Part shown: piece after piece, positions 1 to 9,345 of the stretch
Position numbering within the stretch: position 1 is the stretch's first letter
Layout of the letters: the number at the start of each line of letters is the position of its first letter
Assembly: GCA_963794385.1 (NCBI GenBank)
Contig: CAWCDT010000010.1
Location: 186,001-250,000, forward strand
Direction of reading: 5' to 3'
From: Gaiellasilicea sp963794385
GTDB lineage: Bacteria; Actinomycetota; Thermoleophilia; Gaiellales; Gaiellaceae
Length of the DNA: 64,000 bases
Made by a program: the position numbers and the translations under genes
Notes under the pieces: generated by a model
Told to the model about the DNA's origin: nothing
Seen by the model: the letters and a program-made list of their open reading frames with translations, nothing else
Database searches by the model: none

Positions 1-44
1 GGCAGTAGTGGATCTCGACGGTCACGGCCGAACCCTATCCCGCT

Positions 45-1595
45 TCACGGACACGGCCTGTGCCGTTGCACGATCGCCGCGAGATCGAGCCCTCCTGGCA
101 GCGTCCCGAAGACGCCGCCCGGACGGTCGAGCCGCGACGCGCAGAAGGCGTCGGCCACCTCCGGCGCGCCGTGGCGGAGGAGGAGCGACGCCTGGAGCGT
201 GACGGCGAGCAGCTCGAGCAGGGTGCGGGCGCCTTCCTCGTCCGGCTCCGCCAGCGCGCGCTCGAGCCGCTCGATCGCCGCGTCGAGGCGTGTGTCGCCG
301 CCTTCCGCGAGCCGCACCTCGGCGAGGAACGCGTCCGCGGTCTCGGGCTCGCGCCCGAGCGCGCGCAGGACGTCCAGCGCGTTGACGTTGCCCGATCCCT
401 CCCAGATCGAGTTGAGGGGGCTCTCGCGGTACAGCCGCGGCAACTGCGACTCCTCGACATAGCCGTTCCCGCCCAGGCACTCGAGCGCCTCGGCGACGAG
501 CGGGGGCGTCCGCTTGCAGACCCAGAACTTGGCGACCGCGGTCGCGAGCCGGCGGAACGGGCCGTCCGCCTCGTCATAGGCCCGGGCGAGCCGGAGCGCG
601 GTGACTGTCGCGGCCTCGGACTCGACGCAAAGGTCGGCGAGTACGTTCTGCATCAGCGGCTGCTCGGCGAGCAGCCGCCCGAAGGCGGACCGATGGGCGG
701 CGTGGTGCGTCGCCTCCGCGACCGCGCGGCGCTGGAGCGCCGCCGAGCCGAGCACGCAGTCGAGCCGGGTGTGGTTGACCATCTCGACGATCGTCCGGAC
801 GCCCCGGCCTTCCTCTCCCACCAGCCTCCCCTCGACCGCGTCGAGGACGATCTCCGCCGAGGCGTTCGAGCGGTTGCCGAGCTTGTCCTTGAGCCGGTCG
901 ATCCGGAAGCCGGGCTGCGGTCGCCGGACGAGGAAGCAGGAGAGGCCGGCCGGCGCGTGCGCGAGCACGAGAAACGCGTCGCTCATCGGCGCGGAGCAGA
1001 ACCACTTGTGGCCGTCGAGGATCCAAGCGTCACCGTCTTCGTGGGCCGTCGTCTCGTTCGCCCGCACGTCCGAGCCGCCCTGCCGCTCCGTCATCGCCAT
1101 CCCGCAGAGCGCCTCGCCGCTCGTCAGCCGGGGGATCCACTCGGCGGCGACGTCGGGTTGGGCCCGCAGCGCCGGGACGGCGGCAAACGTCATCGAGACG
1201 GGGCAGCAGACGCCGGCCTCGACCTGTCCGAGCAGGAGGAAGAGTGCCGCCCTCGCGACGTGCGCGCCGGGCCGCTCGTCGACCCACGGGAGCGACTGGA
1301 CGCGTGCGTCCAAGGCGAGCCGCAGCAGCGAGTCCCAGGCGGGATGGAACTCGATCTCGTCGATGCGCTCGCCGTAGCGGTCGTGGGTCCGCAGGACGGG
1401 CGGATGCTCGTTCGCGAGCCTGCCCCAGTCGAGCGGCTCGCCGCCGGCGGAGGCCCCGAACGCGGCGACCTCGGCCTCCCAGGGCGCGCCACCCTCGCGG
1501 CGCAGCCCCTCGACGAGCACGGCGTCCTGCTCGTAGAGGTTGTAGCGCTCGAGCGGCGGCGGCTGGTTTGCCCCCCGCGTGCCGGCGATCGCCAT
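45..1595 (-). CDS. AidB-like acyl-CoA dehydrogenase
   Basis: A 516-residue FAD-dependent acyl-CoA dehydrogenase. The central flavin/substrate segment MAMTERQGGSDVR is at about residues 166-178. The C-terminal stretch with LGGNGYVEESQLPRLYRES and NSIWEGSGNVNALDVLR (about 370-410) is the signature of the AidB branch. AidB proteins are linked to alkylation-damage protection in E. coli, while many actinobacterial relatives are ordinary acyl-CoA oxidising enzymes, so the substrate is unknown. The N-terminus (PPLERYNLYEQD) also fits AidB. The ATG overlaps the stop of the upstream FAD-linked oxidase by one base (TGATG), so the two are probably cotranscribed and translationally coupled. Confidence 0.88.
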   Translation of the reverse strand: MAIAGTRGANQPPPLERYNLYEQDAVLVEGLRREGGAPWEAEVAAFGASAGGEPLDWGRLANEHPPVLRTHDRYGERIDEIEFHPAWDSLLRLALDARVQSLPWVDERPGAHVARAALFLLLGQVEAGVCCPVSMTFAAVPALRAQPDVAAEWIPRLTSGEALCGMAMTERQGGSDVRANETTAHEDGDAWILDGHKWFCSAPMSDAFLVLAHAPAGLSCFLVRRPQPGFRIDRLKDKLGNRSNASAEIVLDAVEGRLVGEEGRGVRTIVEMVNHTRLDCVLGSAALQRRAVAEATHHAAHRSAFGRLLAEQPLMQNVLADLCVESEAATVTALRLARAYDEADGPFRRLATAVAKFWVCKRTPPLVAEALECLGGNGYVEESQLPRLYRESPLNSIWEGSGNVNALDVLRALGREPETADAFLAEVRLAEGGDTRLDAAIERLERALAEPDEEGARTLLELLAVTLQASLLLRHGAPEVADAFCASRLDRPGGVFGTLPGGLDLAAIVQRHRPCP

Positions 1596-2950
1596 CAGGC
1601 CGGGGGGATGTTCTGGTTGAAGCGGAGCACGTTGCCGGGGTCGTAGCTCCGCTTGACCTCACGCAGCCGCTCGAACCGCTTGGCGCCGAAGGCCGCGCGG
1701 ACGCGGTCGACCGGCTCGTCGGCCTGCATGTAGTTCAGGTAGCCGCCGCCCTGGAGCGAGTGCGGCTCCACGGCTGCTGCGGTGTGGCGGGCCCAGGCGA
1801 TCCCGACGTCGTCGAGCGACGCGTCCTCCCAGATGCCGAGCGCGCTGACGTTGAACGCCGCCTCGCGGAACCCGACCGCGGTCGCATCGGCCGGCACGCG
1901 CGCGGCCGCGCCGTGGATCGCCTCGATCAGGATCCCTCCGGGTGTCTCCTCGGGGGCCTCGAACCGGGCGCAGAGTTCGTCGATCGCAGTGTCGGGCAGC
2001 GTGTGGACGAAATGGCCCTTCCAGTAGTGGCGCAACCCGAAGGGCAGGTCGAGCTCGCTCTGCAGCTCGAGATACGACCGCCGCCTGACGTCGTCGACCT
2101 GCAGGCCGGGCGCCTTCCGGAGTAGGCGGAGGCCCTCGGGCTCGGGGTTCTCGCCCGACGAGCAGACGATCACAATGAAGGACCGCTCGCCCGTCTGGCG
2201 GCTCGCGCCGATCTGGCTCTGGATCGAGAAGTCGTCGGGTCCGTCGAGCGCGACATCGCGGAAGACCTGAAATGCCTCCCGCGCCGTGTCGTACGCGTAC
2301 ACCAGGAAGCCGCCGACGACCTCTCGCATCGGATGGAGCGTGAAGTCGAGCCTCGTGACGACGCCGAAGTTGCCGCCTCCGCCTCGCAACGCCCAGAAGA
2401 GGTCGGCGTGATCGTCCTCGCTCGCCACGATCACGTCGCCGTCCACGGTGACGACCTCGGCGGCCACGAGACTGTCGCAGGTGAGGCCGAGCCGTCCGAT
2501 CAGGAAGCCGATGCCGCCGCCGAGGGTAAGCCCGCCGACGCCCGTGGTCGCGAACGTGCCGCCCGGCACGGCCAGCCCGTGCTCCTGCGCGGCCGCATCG
2601 AACGTCCGCCAGACCGCTCCGCCTCCGGCCCGCGCCACGCGCGCGACGGGATCGATCTCCACGTCGCCGAGCCCCGAGAGATCCACCACCAGGCCGCCGT
2701 CGCAGACGGCGTGGCCGGCGACGTTGTGTCCGCCGCCGCGGATCGCGACGGGCAGCTCGTGCTCGCGCGCGACGGTGAGCGCGATCGCGACGTCCTCGGT
2801 GCCCCGGCAGCGCGCGATCGCGAGTGGACGCCGGTCGATCAGCGCGTTGAACGTCACCCGCGCCCGGTCGTAGTCGGGACTCCCTTCGGTGAGAATCTCC
2901 CCGGAGAAGCCGCGCGCCGCCGCAGCAGGCGCGAGTGCGGGCATGCTCAT
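1595..2950 (-). CDS. FAD-linked oxidase (PCMH/BBE type)
   Basis: A berberine-bridge/6-hydroxynicotine-oxidase-like flavoprotein of 451 residues. The FAD-binding PCMH domain contains IRGGGHNVAGHAVCDGG, whose histidine is the usual covalent flavin attachment point. It continues with LTLGGGIGFLIGRLGLTCDS and DLFWALRGGGGNFGVVTRLD. The C-terminal BBE segment reads YLNYMQADEPVDRVR and then YDPGNVLRFNQNI. I chose the ATG at 2950 (MSMPALAP), because an upstream in-frame start would run into the divergent gene starting at 2996. Family members oxidise alcohols, sugars or alkaloid-like amines; the substrate cannot be read here. First gene of a two-gene unit with the AidB-like enzyme. Confidence 0.85.
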   Translation of the reverse strand: MSMPALAPAAAARGFSGEILTEGSPDYDRARVTFNALIDRRPLAIARCRGTEDVAIALTVAREHELPVAIRGGGHNVAGHAVCDGGLVVDLSGLGDVEIDPVARVARAGGGAVWRTFDAAAQEHGLAVPGGTFATTGVGGLTLGGGIGFLIGRLGLTCDSLVAAEVVTVDGDVIVASEDDHADLFWALRGGGGNFGVVTRLDFTLHPMREVVGGFLVYAYDTAREAFQVFRDVALDGPDDFSIQSQIGASRQTGERSFIVIVCSSGENPEPEGLRLLRKAPGLQVDDVRRRSYLELQSELDLPFGLRHYWKGHFVHTLPDTAIDELCARFEAPEETPGGILIEAIHGAAARVPADATAVGFREAAFNVSALGIWEDASLDDVGIAWARHTAAAVEPHSLQGGGYLNYMQADEPVDRVRAAFGAKRFERLREVKRSYDPGNVLRFNQNIPPA

Positions 2951-2995
2951 TCCGTCGAGCCTACCCCAGCCCCGGCGGCGGCATACCGTGTCGGC

Positions 2996-3622
2996 GTGCC
3001 GGAGACACGCTATGTCGGTCGCGCCAACGTCGCCAAGCGGCTGCACTCACTGGCTGGCTCCCCCGGCCGGGCCGTCTATCGGGCCGGCAGCGTCCGCCTC
3101 GAGCTCGACGGAGGCACGTTGACGGTGGCGCCCCCGTTCGGCCTCGAGCACGAGGGCGAATACGAGCAGCTTGTGCTCGAGCCGCTGCTCGCGGCGCTCG
3201 ATGCGGACCACGTTGTCGCGGCACTGCTCGTCCGCCTGGGCGGGTACGCGGTCGGCGTCTTCGAGGGCGAGCGGCTGGTCATCTCGAAGGTTGGCGCCCG
3301 CTTCGTCAAGGGCAGGCACAAGAAGGGCGGCTCCTCCTCGGGCCGCTTCCGGCGGCGGCGCGAGGGACAGGAGCGGGAGCTGATCGACGAGGCCGCCGCC
3401 GAGGCCGCCCGCGTGCTGGGCCCGTGGCGCGAGCGGGTCGAGCACGTCGCGCTCGGCGGCGACCGCTCGGCCGTCACCCGTGTCCTCGCCGCCCGGGCCG
3501 AGCTGGGCTGGCTCGAGCCGCTCGCCGTGGAGCGCTTCTTCGACGTCCCCGACCCGCGCCGGCGCGTGCTGGAGGCGCTCCCGTACCAGCTCTACGCGGC
3601 GAAGGTGGTCGAGGAGCCCTAG
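2996..3622 (+). CDS. acVLRF1 family peptidyl-tRNA hydrolase (Vms1-like release factor)
   Basis: A 208-residue protein matching the actinobacterial Vms1-like release factor 1 group, relatives of yeast Vms1/ANKZF1. These release nascent chains from peptidyl-tRNA on stalled 50S/60S subunits. The diagnostic loop is GRHKKGGSSSGRFRRRREGQ at about residues 103-122: a Gly/Ser turn, an arginine cluster and the conserved glutamine that acts like the GGQ of classical release factors. The GTG at 2996 (VPETRYVGRANVAKRL) is chosen over longer in-frame extensions, which are antisense to the oxidase. The stop overlaps the inferred end of mutS2 on the other strand by about four bases. Confidence 0.85.
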   Translation: MPETRYVGRANVAKRLHSLAGSPGRAVYRAGSVRLELDGGTLTVAPPFGLEHEGEYEQLVLEPLLAALDADHVVAALLVRLGGYAVGVFEGERLVISKVGARFVKGRHKKGGSSSGRFRRRREGQERELIDEAAAEAARVLGPWRERVEHVALGGDRSAVTRVLAARAELGWLEPLAVERFFDVPDPRRRVLEALPYQLYAAKVVEEP

Positions 3623-5992
3623 ACTGCCGAGATGCGCCACGGTGGCGCCGTCGGCGGAGTCGCTCTCGCGCCGCTCCACGAGCGGGTGCCCGTCCAGCTC
3701 CTCGCGGACGGCGGCGCGCACCGCTCCCGTGCCGCGACCGTGGACGACGCGGACGCTCGGGAGCCCGGCGAGCGCGGCGTCGTCGACGAAGGAACGAACC
3801 GCCTCGCGCGCTTCCTGCGCCCGCTGACCGCGCACGTCGAGCTCGTCAGAGACGTCCCCGCGCGCGGCCGCGAGTACGCGGACCGGCGTCTCCGCCTCGT
3901 CAGGCTGCGGCTCGCGGCGCGCCGACGGGCGAAGCCGCGCCAGCGGAACGCGGAGCCGGTGTCCCGCCGGGCCGACCACCTCGGCCTCGTCGCCCTCGAT
4001 CGCCGCGATCGTGCCGTGCACGCCGAGGGTGGGCGCCTCGACCGGATCGCCGGCGGCGAGCGGCCCGGTGAGCGGCAGCGGCGCGTCGAAGGCCTGGATC
4101 GCACGCTCGGCGGCTTCCGCGCGCTCGGAGGCGGCGCCGAGACGTCGGTCTCGCTCGCGCGCCGCCGGCGCCGACCGTCTCGACTCCCGGTCGCGCCGGC
4201 GCGCGACCCGGATCTCCTCGCGCAGCGACTCCAGCTCGGCGCGGGCGGCCCGGAGCTCCGCGTACGCATCGGCGGCGGCACGTTCCCGTTCGGCTGTCGC
4301 CGAGGCCTTGACCGCCTCGATCTCGGCTGCGAGCTCGGTCTCCCGCTCGCGGGCCCGCTCGGCGAGCGCGTCCGCGTCCCGGCGCTCCGCACGGGCCGCG
4401 GCCCGCTCGTCCGCGGCGGCGCGCTCGGCCGCCTCGGCCTCGGCCAGGAGCTCCTGGATCCGCAGACGCTCGGGCGCCACGCGCCCGCGAGCGTCGGCGA
4501 CGACGGCCGCGTCGAGGCCGAGCCGCTCCGCAGTCTGGAGCGCGTGCGAGGTGCCGGGCCGGCCCAGGGCGATTCGGTAGAGCGGCGCGTGGGTCTCCGG
4601 GTCGAAGCCGGTGGCCGCGTTGGCGACGCCGTCGGTCGCGCTCGCCCACTCCTTCAGCTCGGGGAAGTGCGTGGTCACGACGGTGAGCCGCGCCTGCGCG
4701 GCCAACCGCGCCACGAGCGCCTGCGCGAGCGCCGACCCCTCGACGGGATCGGTGCCCGAGGTGAGCTCGTCCAGGAGCACGAGCGAGCGCTCCCCCGCCG
4801 CGCGCAGGATCGCGACGATGCTCGCGACGTGCCCGGAGAAGGTGGAGAGGCTCATCTCGATCGACTGCCGGTCGCCGATGTCCGCGAGCACGGCATCGAA
4901 GACCGGCAGCGCGGCGAGCTCGGCCGGCGGCCGGAGCCCGGACTGGTGGAGTAGGCCGGCCAGGCCGAGCGTCTTCAGCGCCACGGTCTTGCCGCCCGTG
5001 TTCGGGCCGCTGATGACGAGCGCGCGCAGGCTGCCGAGGTCGAGGTCGATCGGCACGGCCGTCTTCGGGTCGAGGAGCGGGTGGCGCGCGCCGACCAGAC
5101 GCACCTCGTCCGCGATCTCTACGGGCGCGCCGCGCCAGTTGCGCGAGACCGTTCCGATCGCTAGCACCAGGTCGATCCGGCCGGTCGCCTCGACCGCGGC
5201 GGTGAGGGCGTCGGCCTGCTCTCCGACGGCACTCGAGAGCTCGCGCAGGATCCGCTCGGCCTCCTCGCGCTCCGCGCCGGCGGCCTCCGACTGTCGATTC
5301 GAGAGCTCGACGACCTCGAACGGCTCGACGAAGAGCGTCTGGCCCGAGTCGGAGCTGTCGTGGACGATCCCGGGGACGCTGCTTCGGGAGCTCGCCTTCA
5401 CCGCGAGCACGGGACGGCCGGCGCGCTGCGTCACGAAATCCTCCTGGAGATGCTCGCGGATGCTGCTTCGTCGCACGAGCTGCTCGAGCTTGTCGGCGAC
5501 GCGTTGCCGGCCGGTCCGGAGCTCCCCCCGCAGCTTGCGGAGCTTCGGCGAGGCGTTGTCGCGCAGGTCGGAGCCGTCCTGTTCCACGGCCCGGTCGATC
5601 GACTCTGCAATTGGCCGCAGCGCCGGCTCGATTTCCGCCGCAAGCCCGCGCAGAAGCGGCGCGTCCTGCTCGTCGAGCGCCGCGCGCACGCGCAGAGCTC
5701 CCGAGATCGTGTCGGCGACGTGTCGGAGTGCCGCGGCTGCCACCGTGCCACCGAGCGCCGCGTGGGAGGCAGGCTCGCGCACGTCCCGGATCCCGTCGAG
5801 CGGCGGCTCCGCTGACTCGTTGAGGAGAGCGATCGCCTCGCCGGTGAGTGCCTGCCGGCGCGTGACCTCGCCAGCATCCGGTGAGGGCGTGAGCGCACGC
5901 GCGAGCTCCGCGCCGTGGTCGGTCGCCGCGGCGGCGGCGGTCCGCTCCCGGATTGCCGGGAACTCGAGCACGTCGAGCGCGCCGGGGTTCAC
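3619..5992 (-). CDS. mutS2: MutS2 (C-terminal frame broken)
   Basis: MutS2 of about 791 residues, normal for the family. Order: N-terminal core starting NPGALDVLEFPAIRERT; clamp/lever region; Walker A ISGPNTGGKT near residue 330; Walker B SLVLLDELTSGTD near 405; a long Ala/Arg/Glu coiled coil (about 500-620); a KOW-like barrel (GDPVEAPTLGVHGTIAAIEG); a C-terminal Smr domain with LDVRGQRAQEA and VVHGRGTGAVR. In Bacillus, MutS2 senses ribosome collisions; older work links it to suppression of recombination. The GTG at 5992 fits the conserved N-terminus. The original frame has no stop after the Smr domain and runs on antisense to VLRF1. A one-base shift near 3640 would end it at the TAG at 3619-3621, so I infer a frame error at the extreme C-terminus. 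Confidence 0.85.
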
Positions 5993-6025
5993 GCCACGAG
6001 TGTAGGACGGTAAGCTCGCACCATC

Positions 6026-6235
6026 GTGGTGCGCCTGCTGATCATCGCCGCCGTGGTCATCTTTCTCGTCCTCTGGGTGCGCGCGTTGTTTGACCTGTTC
6101 CGGCGCCCGGATCTCTCCAGCTCCGCGAGGGCGGCCTGGGCGATCATCATGCTCTTGCTCCCGTTCATCGGGCTGCTCGTGTACATGATGATGCGCCCGT
6201 CCGAGGCGGAGATCGCCCGCAACGCGCGGGGCTGA
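6026..6235 (+). CDS. Small PLDc_N-like membrane protein
   Basis: A 69-residue protein with two hydrophobic segments (LLIIAAVVIFLVLWVRALF and WAIIMLLLPFIGLLVYMMM) joined by FDLFRRPDLSSSARAAW. This is the layout of small PLDc_N/cardiolipin-synthase N-terminal-like membrane proteins common in actinobacteria. It starts at GTG 6026, only 33 bases from the divergent mutS2 start, so both promoters must lie in or overlap that short gap. Function unknown. Confidence 0.7.
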   Translation: MVRLLIIAAVVIFLVLWVRALFDLFRRPDLSSSARAAWAIIMLLLPFIGLLVYMMMRPSEAEIARNARG

Positions 6236-6495
6236 GCCGCTACTCGGTTGCGTCGGCCGCCGCCCGGCCTTGACGCGTCCTGCGCCTGGTGGGATGCTCG
6301 GCTCCAGGTAGCGAATCGGCGGCGGAGAGGAGTCGCTGCCCTCCAGCTCCAGCTCCAGCTCGAACGGTCGCGCTGACACGGGCCCGGGCGGAAGATCGGA
6401 GCCGCACCGGGCGTCCGGTGGGCGGTGAGGGCGGAGGGGCTCTCACGGTTCTTCGCCGTCTGCGGCCGGCGGATCGAAGAAGGAGGCGGAACACG

Positions 6496-7953
6496 ATGGC
6501 ACCACTGGAGTTCGTTAGTCGTCAGGGCTGGGGAGCGAAGGCGCCGAGGCAGGTGACAAAGAAAGATCCGTCCACGCTGGCCGGGGTCGCGGTGCACTGG
6601 TTCGGCAGCCCGAGCGCCGCCGCATCGCACGACCGCTGCCCGGGCTTGCTGCGCAGTGTCCAGAACACGCACATGGCCCCGGGCGGACTGGGCACGACCG
6701 ACGGCGCCAACGACATCGGCTACAACCACGCGGTCTGCCCGCACGGCGTCGCGTACACCCTGCGCGGCTTCGGCGTGCAGACCGGCGCCAACGGCACGAC
6801 CCGGGGGAACCAGGAGTACGCCGCAGTGGTCTACATGGGCGGCGAGAAGGACGGACGGCCGGTCACGAAGGAGGCACTGCCCGTGCTGTCCGAGGTGATC
6901 AAGATGTGGCAGGACCAGGGTGCCGGCCCGCTGGTCAAGCCACACGGCTTCTTCACGGGGTCGCAGTGCCCGGGGCCCGACCTGCGGTCGTGGCTCGACG
7001 TGACGCCGAAGCCGTGGCAGGCCAAAGGGGCGACCGTCCCCAGGGTGGCCGTGAAGGACGACACGCCGGACTGGCTGATGGACTTCATCCACTGGCGACT
7101 GGCGCTGAACGGGGACAAGAAGCAGCGCCCGGCGCACCTTCCGCAGCGGATCCCGGAGACCGCGTGGGAAGCCGCCGCGCAGGTCGACCGGATCGCGAAC
7201 CTGATGGGCCCTCAGGACACCTTCCTCGACTGGGCCGAGTGGCGCCGCCAGGGCGCGAAGAAGAGCGAGCGCCCGCGGAGCGCGCCGGCAAAGATCCCCA
7301 CGCAGTGGTTCGAGGCACTCGAGCGGCTCGAGAAGATCTTCAAGGGCGTCAAGACCACCAAGCCGAAGCCGAAGCCGAAGCCGAAGGACGAGCCGAAGCC
7401 GAAACCGAAGCCCGAGGTCGACGAGCCGGTCACGGTCCAGACCGAGCTCCTGGCGCCGCCGCGGGCGACGCTGAAGACCCTCGAGCGATACATGCTCGCG
7501 CGCCAGCACGGCGGCTACAGCGACGCCGACGTCCGCGACATCCTCAAGAAGTACAACGCGGCCTGCAAGACGGCGGGCCTCGACCCGCTGCTCGTCGTCA
7601 GCCAGATGGTGCTCGAGACGGGGAACCTGATGTCGGACTGGTCGCAGCCGCCGAAGCGGAACCCGGCCGGGATCGGCGTCACCGGCAAGCCCGGCGAGGG
7701 CATCAAGTTCTCGAACTGGGAAAAAGCGGTCAACGCGCACGTCGGCCGCTTGCTCGCCTACGCGCTCCCGAAGGACAAGGGTACGGACGCACAGCGCAAG
7801 CTCGTCGCCGACGCGCTGAAGGTGCGTCCGCTGCCGGACAACCGCTTCGGGGTTGCGAAGAAGCTGAAGGGTCTGAGCAAGACGTGGGCGATGGACCCGA
7901 AGTACGCGGACAAGATCACCGGGATCGCGAACGAGATCCGGACCCGCGTATGA
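6496..7953 (+). CDS. Two-domain peptidoglycan hydrolase (amidase_2 plus glucosaminidase-like)
   Basis: A 485-residue hydrolase with two catalytic modules. Residues about 5-175 resemble an N-acetylmuramoyl-L-alanine amidase of the amidase_2/PGRP fold: VSRQGWGAK, a first His in VAVHWFGSP, then GYNHAVCPHGVAY, LVKPHGFF and GSQCPGPDL. A lysine/proline linker (KPKPKPKPKDEPKPKPKPE, about 289-307) joins it to a C-terminal domain (about 320-485) resembling glucosaminidase/lysozyme-4, with LLVVSQMVLETGNLMSDWS carrying a candidate catalytic Glu. An AAGGAGG-like ribosome site (6479-6486) fixes the ATG at 6496. No signal peptide or membrane segment is visible, which is odd for a wall enzyme and recalls phage endolysins. 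Confidence 0.8.
   Translation: MAPLEFVSRQGWGAKAPRQVTKKDPSTLAGVAVHWFGSPSAAASHDRCPGLLRSVQNTHMAPGGLGTTDGANDIGYNHAVCPHGVAYTLRGFGVQTGANGTTRGNQEYAAVVYMGGEKDGRPVTKEALPVLSEVIKMWQDQGAGPLVKPHGFFTGSQCPGPDLRSWLDVTPKPWQAKGATVPRVAVKDDTPDWLMDFIHWRLALNGDKKQRPAHLPQRIPETAWEAAAQVDRIANLMGPQDTFLDWAEWRRQGAKKSERPRSAPAKIPTQWFEALERLEKIFKGVKTTKPKPKPKPKDEPKPKPKPEVDEPVTVQTELLAPPRATLKTLERYMLARQHGGYSDADVRDILKKYNAACKTAGLDPLLVVSQMVLETGNLMSDWSQPPKRNPAGIGVTGKPGEGIKFSNWEKAVNAHVGRLLAYALPKDKGTDAQRKLVADALKVRPLPDNRFGVAKKLKGLSKTWAMDPKYADKITGIANEIRTRV
7360..7416 (+). repeat. Lys-Pro coding repeat
   Basis: Short tandem AAGCCG-type repeats encode the KP-rich linker between the two domains of the peptidoglycan hydrolase. The frame stays open throughout. 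Length changes here would alter only the linker. Confidence 0.75.
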
Positions 7954-7971
7954 CCCTGTGAGGGAGCGACT

Positions 7972-8457
7972 TTAGATCGTCTTGAACTGCTCGAACGGTT
8001 GCCTGCAACTCTCGCAGTAGCGCAACGAGCGGCACGGGGTCGGGCCGAAGATGTTCTCGAGCCTCGTCTTCGTCGAGCCGCAGTAGGGACAGCGGTGCAC
8101 GGCCCGCTGGAGCTGCACGAGCGCGGTCGGCGCCTCCGCGCGCGGCGTCGGCGGTGCGAAGCCGGCCTCGCGGAGCTTCTCGCGGCCCGCCGGCGTGATC
8201 CGGTCGGTCGACCAGGAGTCGTCGAGGAGGACGTCGACCTGGGGCTCACCGCCGATCGCCGCGACCGCCTCCTCCATCTGGCGGCGCATCACGTCGAGCG
8301 CCGGGCAGCCCATGAAGGTCGGCGTGAACTCGATCCGGACCCGTTCGCCCTCGACCTCGACGTCCTTCACGACCCCCAAGTCGACGAGCGAGACGACCGG
8401 GATCTCCGGGTCCGGGATCTCGGCCAGGGCCTCCCAGACCCGCTCGGCGGTCACCAT
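7972..8457 (-). CDS. paaD: PaaD, phenylacetyl-CoA epoxidase maturation subunit
   Basis: A 161-residue PaaD. The N-terminal MIP18/DUF59-type domain reads LAEIPDPEIPVVSLVDLGVV and FTPTFMGCPALDVMRRQM. The C-terminal zinc ribbon has paired cysteines in CPYCGSTKTR and YCESCRQPFEQFKTI. PaaD is needed for a functional PaaABC(E) multicomponent epoxidase and is thought to help Fe-S assembly. Last gene of the leftward paaABCD operon; its ATG overlaps the end of paaC by seven bases. It faces the peptidoglycan hydrolase tail to tail. Confidence 0.93.
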   Translation of the reverse strand: MVTAERVWEALAEIPDPEIPVVSLVDLGVVKDVEVEGERVRIEFTPTFMGCPALDVMRRQMEEAVAAIGGEPQVDVLLDDSWSTDRITPAGREKLREAGFAPPTPRAEAPTALVQLQRAVHRCPYCGSTKTRLENIFGPTPCRSLRYCESCRQPFEQFKTI

Positions 8458-9095
8458 TGCGCGCCTACCGGCGCCGACCTGCGCACCATCGTCATCTCCT
8501 CCCAGAGCGCCGCGAACTCCTCGCCGGGCGTACCCCGCTCGATCGCCTCGACCTCTTCCCGGCCGACGCGCTCCGCCAGCGCGGGACGCAGCTCGGGCGC
8601 GAGGACGCCGAGCGCGTCGGGCCAGAGCTCGTCGACCGCTTCTCGATAGCGCGGCTCATCCCGCAATCGCTCGAGCCACATCTCGGCGTGCAGGCGGTGG
8701 TAGACCTCCTCCCGGTCGATCTTCGCGGCGATCCCGGCCAGCGCCTCGTCCTCGTGCTCCTTCAGGTGCGCGATCCGGATCGCGTCGGCGGTCTCGTAGA
8801 GGACGTGCCGGGCGATCGTCCGCGCCCAATCCGGCACGAGGCGCAGCTGCACGAGCGGCGCACAGCGGTACTCCTCGGGCCGGCGGTCGAACGCGAGCGC
8901 GTCGGCGTCGGTGCCGAGCTCCTCGGCTGCCAAGTCGTACAAGGCCCGTGCGTGCCCGATCTCGTTCTGCGCGATCGACGAGAACGCGACGTCCTCCTCG
9001 AGGAACGGCGCGATCCCCGTCCACTCCGAGTTGCGCCAGCCAAGGATCAGCTCATCGTCGGCGAGCTCAATCAGCAGCTGTGCCCGCTCGCTCAC
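8451..9095 (-). CDS. paaC: PaaC, phenylacetyl-CoA epoxidase structural subunit
   Basis: A 214-residue ferritin-like PaaC. Its helical core includes LADDELILGWRNSEW, SIAQNEIGHARALYDL and DREEVYHRLHAEMW. PaaC pairs with catalytic PaaA as a structural subunit and normally lacks a complete diiron site. The start is a GTG at 9095 (VSERAQLLIELADDE). It overlaps the 3' end of paaB by 29 bases and the start of paaD by seven, indicating tight translational coupling. Confidence 0.93.
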   Translation of the reverse strand: MSERAQLLIELADDELILGWRNSEWTGIAPFLEEDVAFSSIAQNEIGHARALYDLAAEELGTDADALAFDRRPEEYRCAPLVQLRLVPDWARTIARHVLYETADAIRIAHLKEHEDEALAGIAAKIDREEVYHRLHAEMWLERLRDEPRYREAVDELWPDALGVLAPELRPALAERVGREEVEAIERGTPGEEFAALWEEMTMVRRSAPVGAQW

Positions 9096-9345
9096 GCGCC
9101 TCCTTCAGTCGAGCCTTGATCGAGTAGCCGTCGACGCGGCGGTACTTGAGGTCGAACTCGTCGGGGAACTCCTCGATCGCCTCGATCGCCTCGCGCGGCA
9201 CGACCCACAGCGCCACCGACTCCTGCCGGCGGGCGTAGAACTCGCGCGCGTAGGCGTCGGCGAACGCCCTGTCCGGCGCATGGAACGAGCCGCCGTGGAC
9301 AAACGGCTGCCCTTTCCGCTCCTGCCTGAACACCTCCCAGATCAA
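9067..9345 (-). CDS. paaB: PaaB, phenylacetyl-CoA epoxidase subunit
   Basis: A 92-residue PaaB. The start of the family fold reads WEVFRQERKGQPFVHGGSFH, followed by DRAFADAYAREFYARRQES and LWVVPREAIEAI. The best start is TTG at 9345, overlapping the paaA stop (TTGA). This gives the expected length; longer in-frame extensions lie antisense inside paaA. PaaB bridges PaaAC dimers in the epoxidase complex. Confidence 0.88.
   Translation of the reverse strand: MIWEVFRQERKGQPFVHGGSFHAPDRAFADAYAREFYARRQESVALWVVPREAIEAIEEFPDEFDLKYRRVDGYSIKARLKEARERAGTAAD

Noticed and set aside
3047..3618. A 190-residue C-terminal extension of MutS2
   Set aside because: It is entirely antisense to the VLRF1 gene and has no domain character; a one-base shift gives a stop right after the Smr domain.
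6235..6495. A gene or RNA in the gap before the peptidoglycan hydrolase
   Set aside because: Only a short CAGCTC-type tandem repeat near 6340-6362 and a good ribosome site were seen; no supported ORF and no tRNA-like fold.
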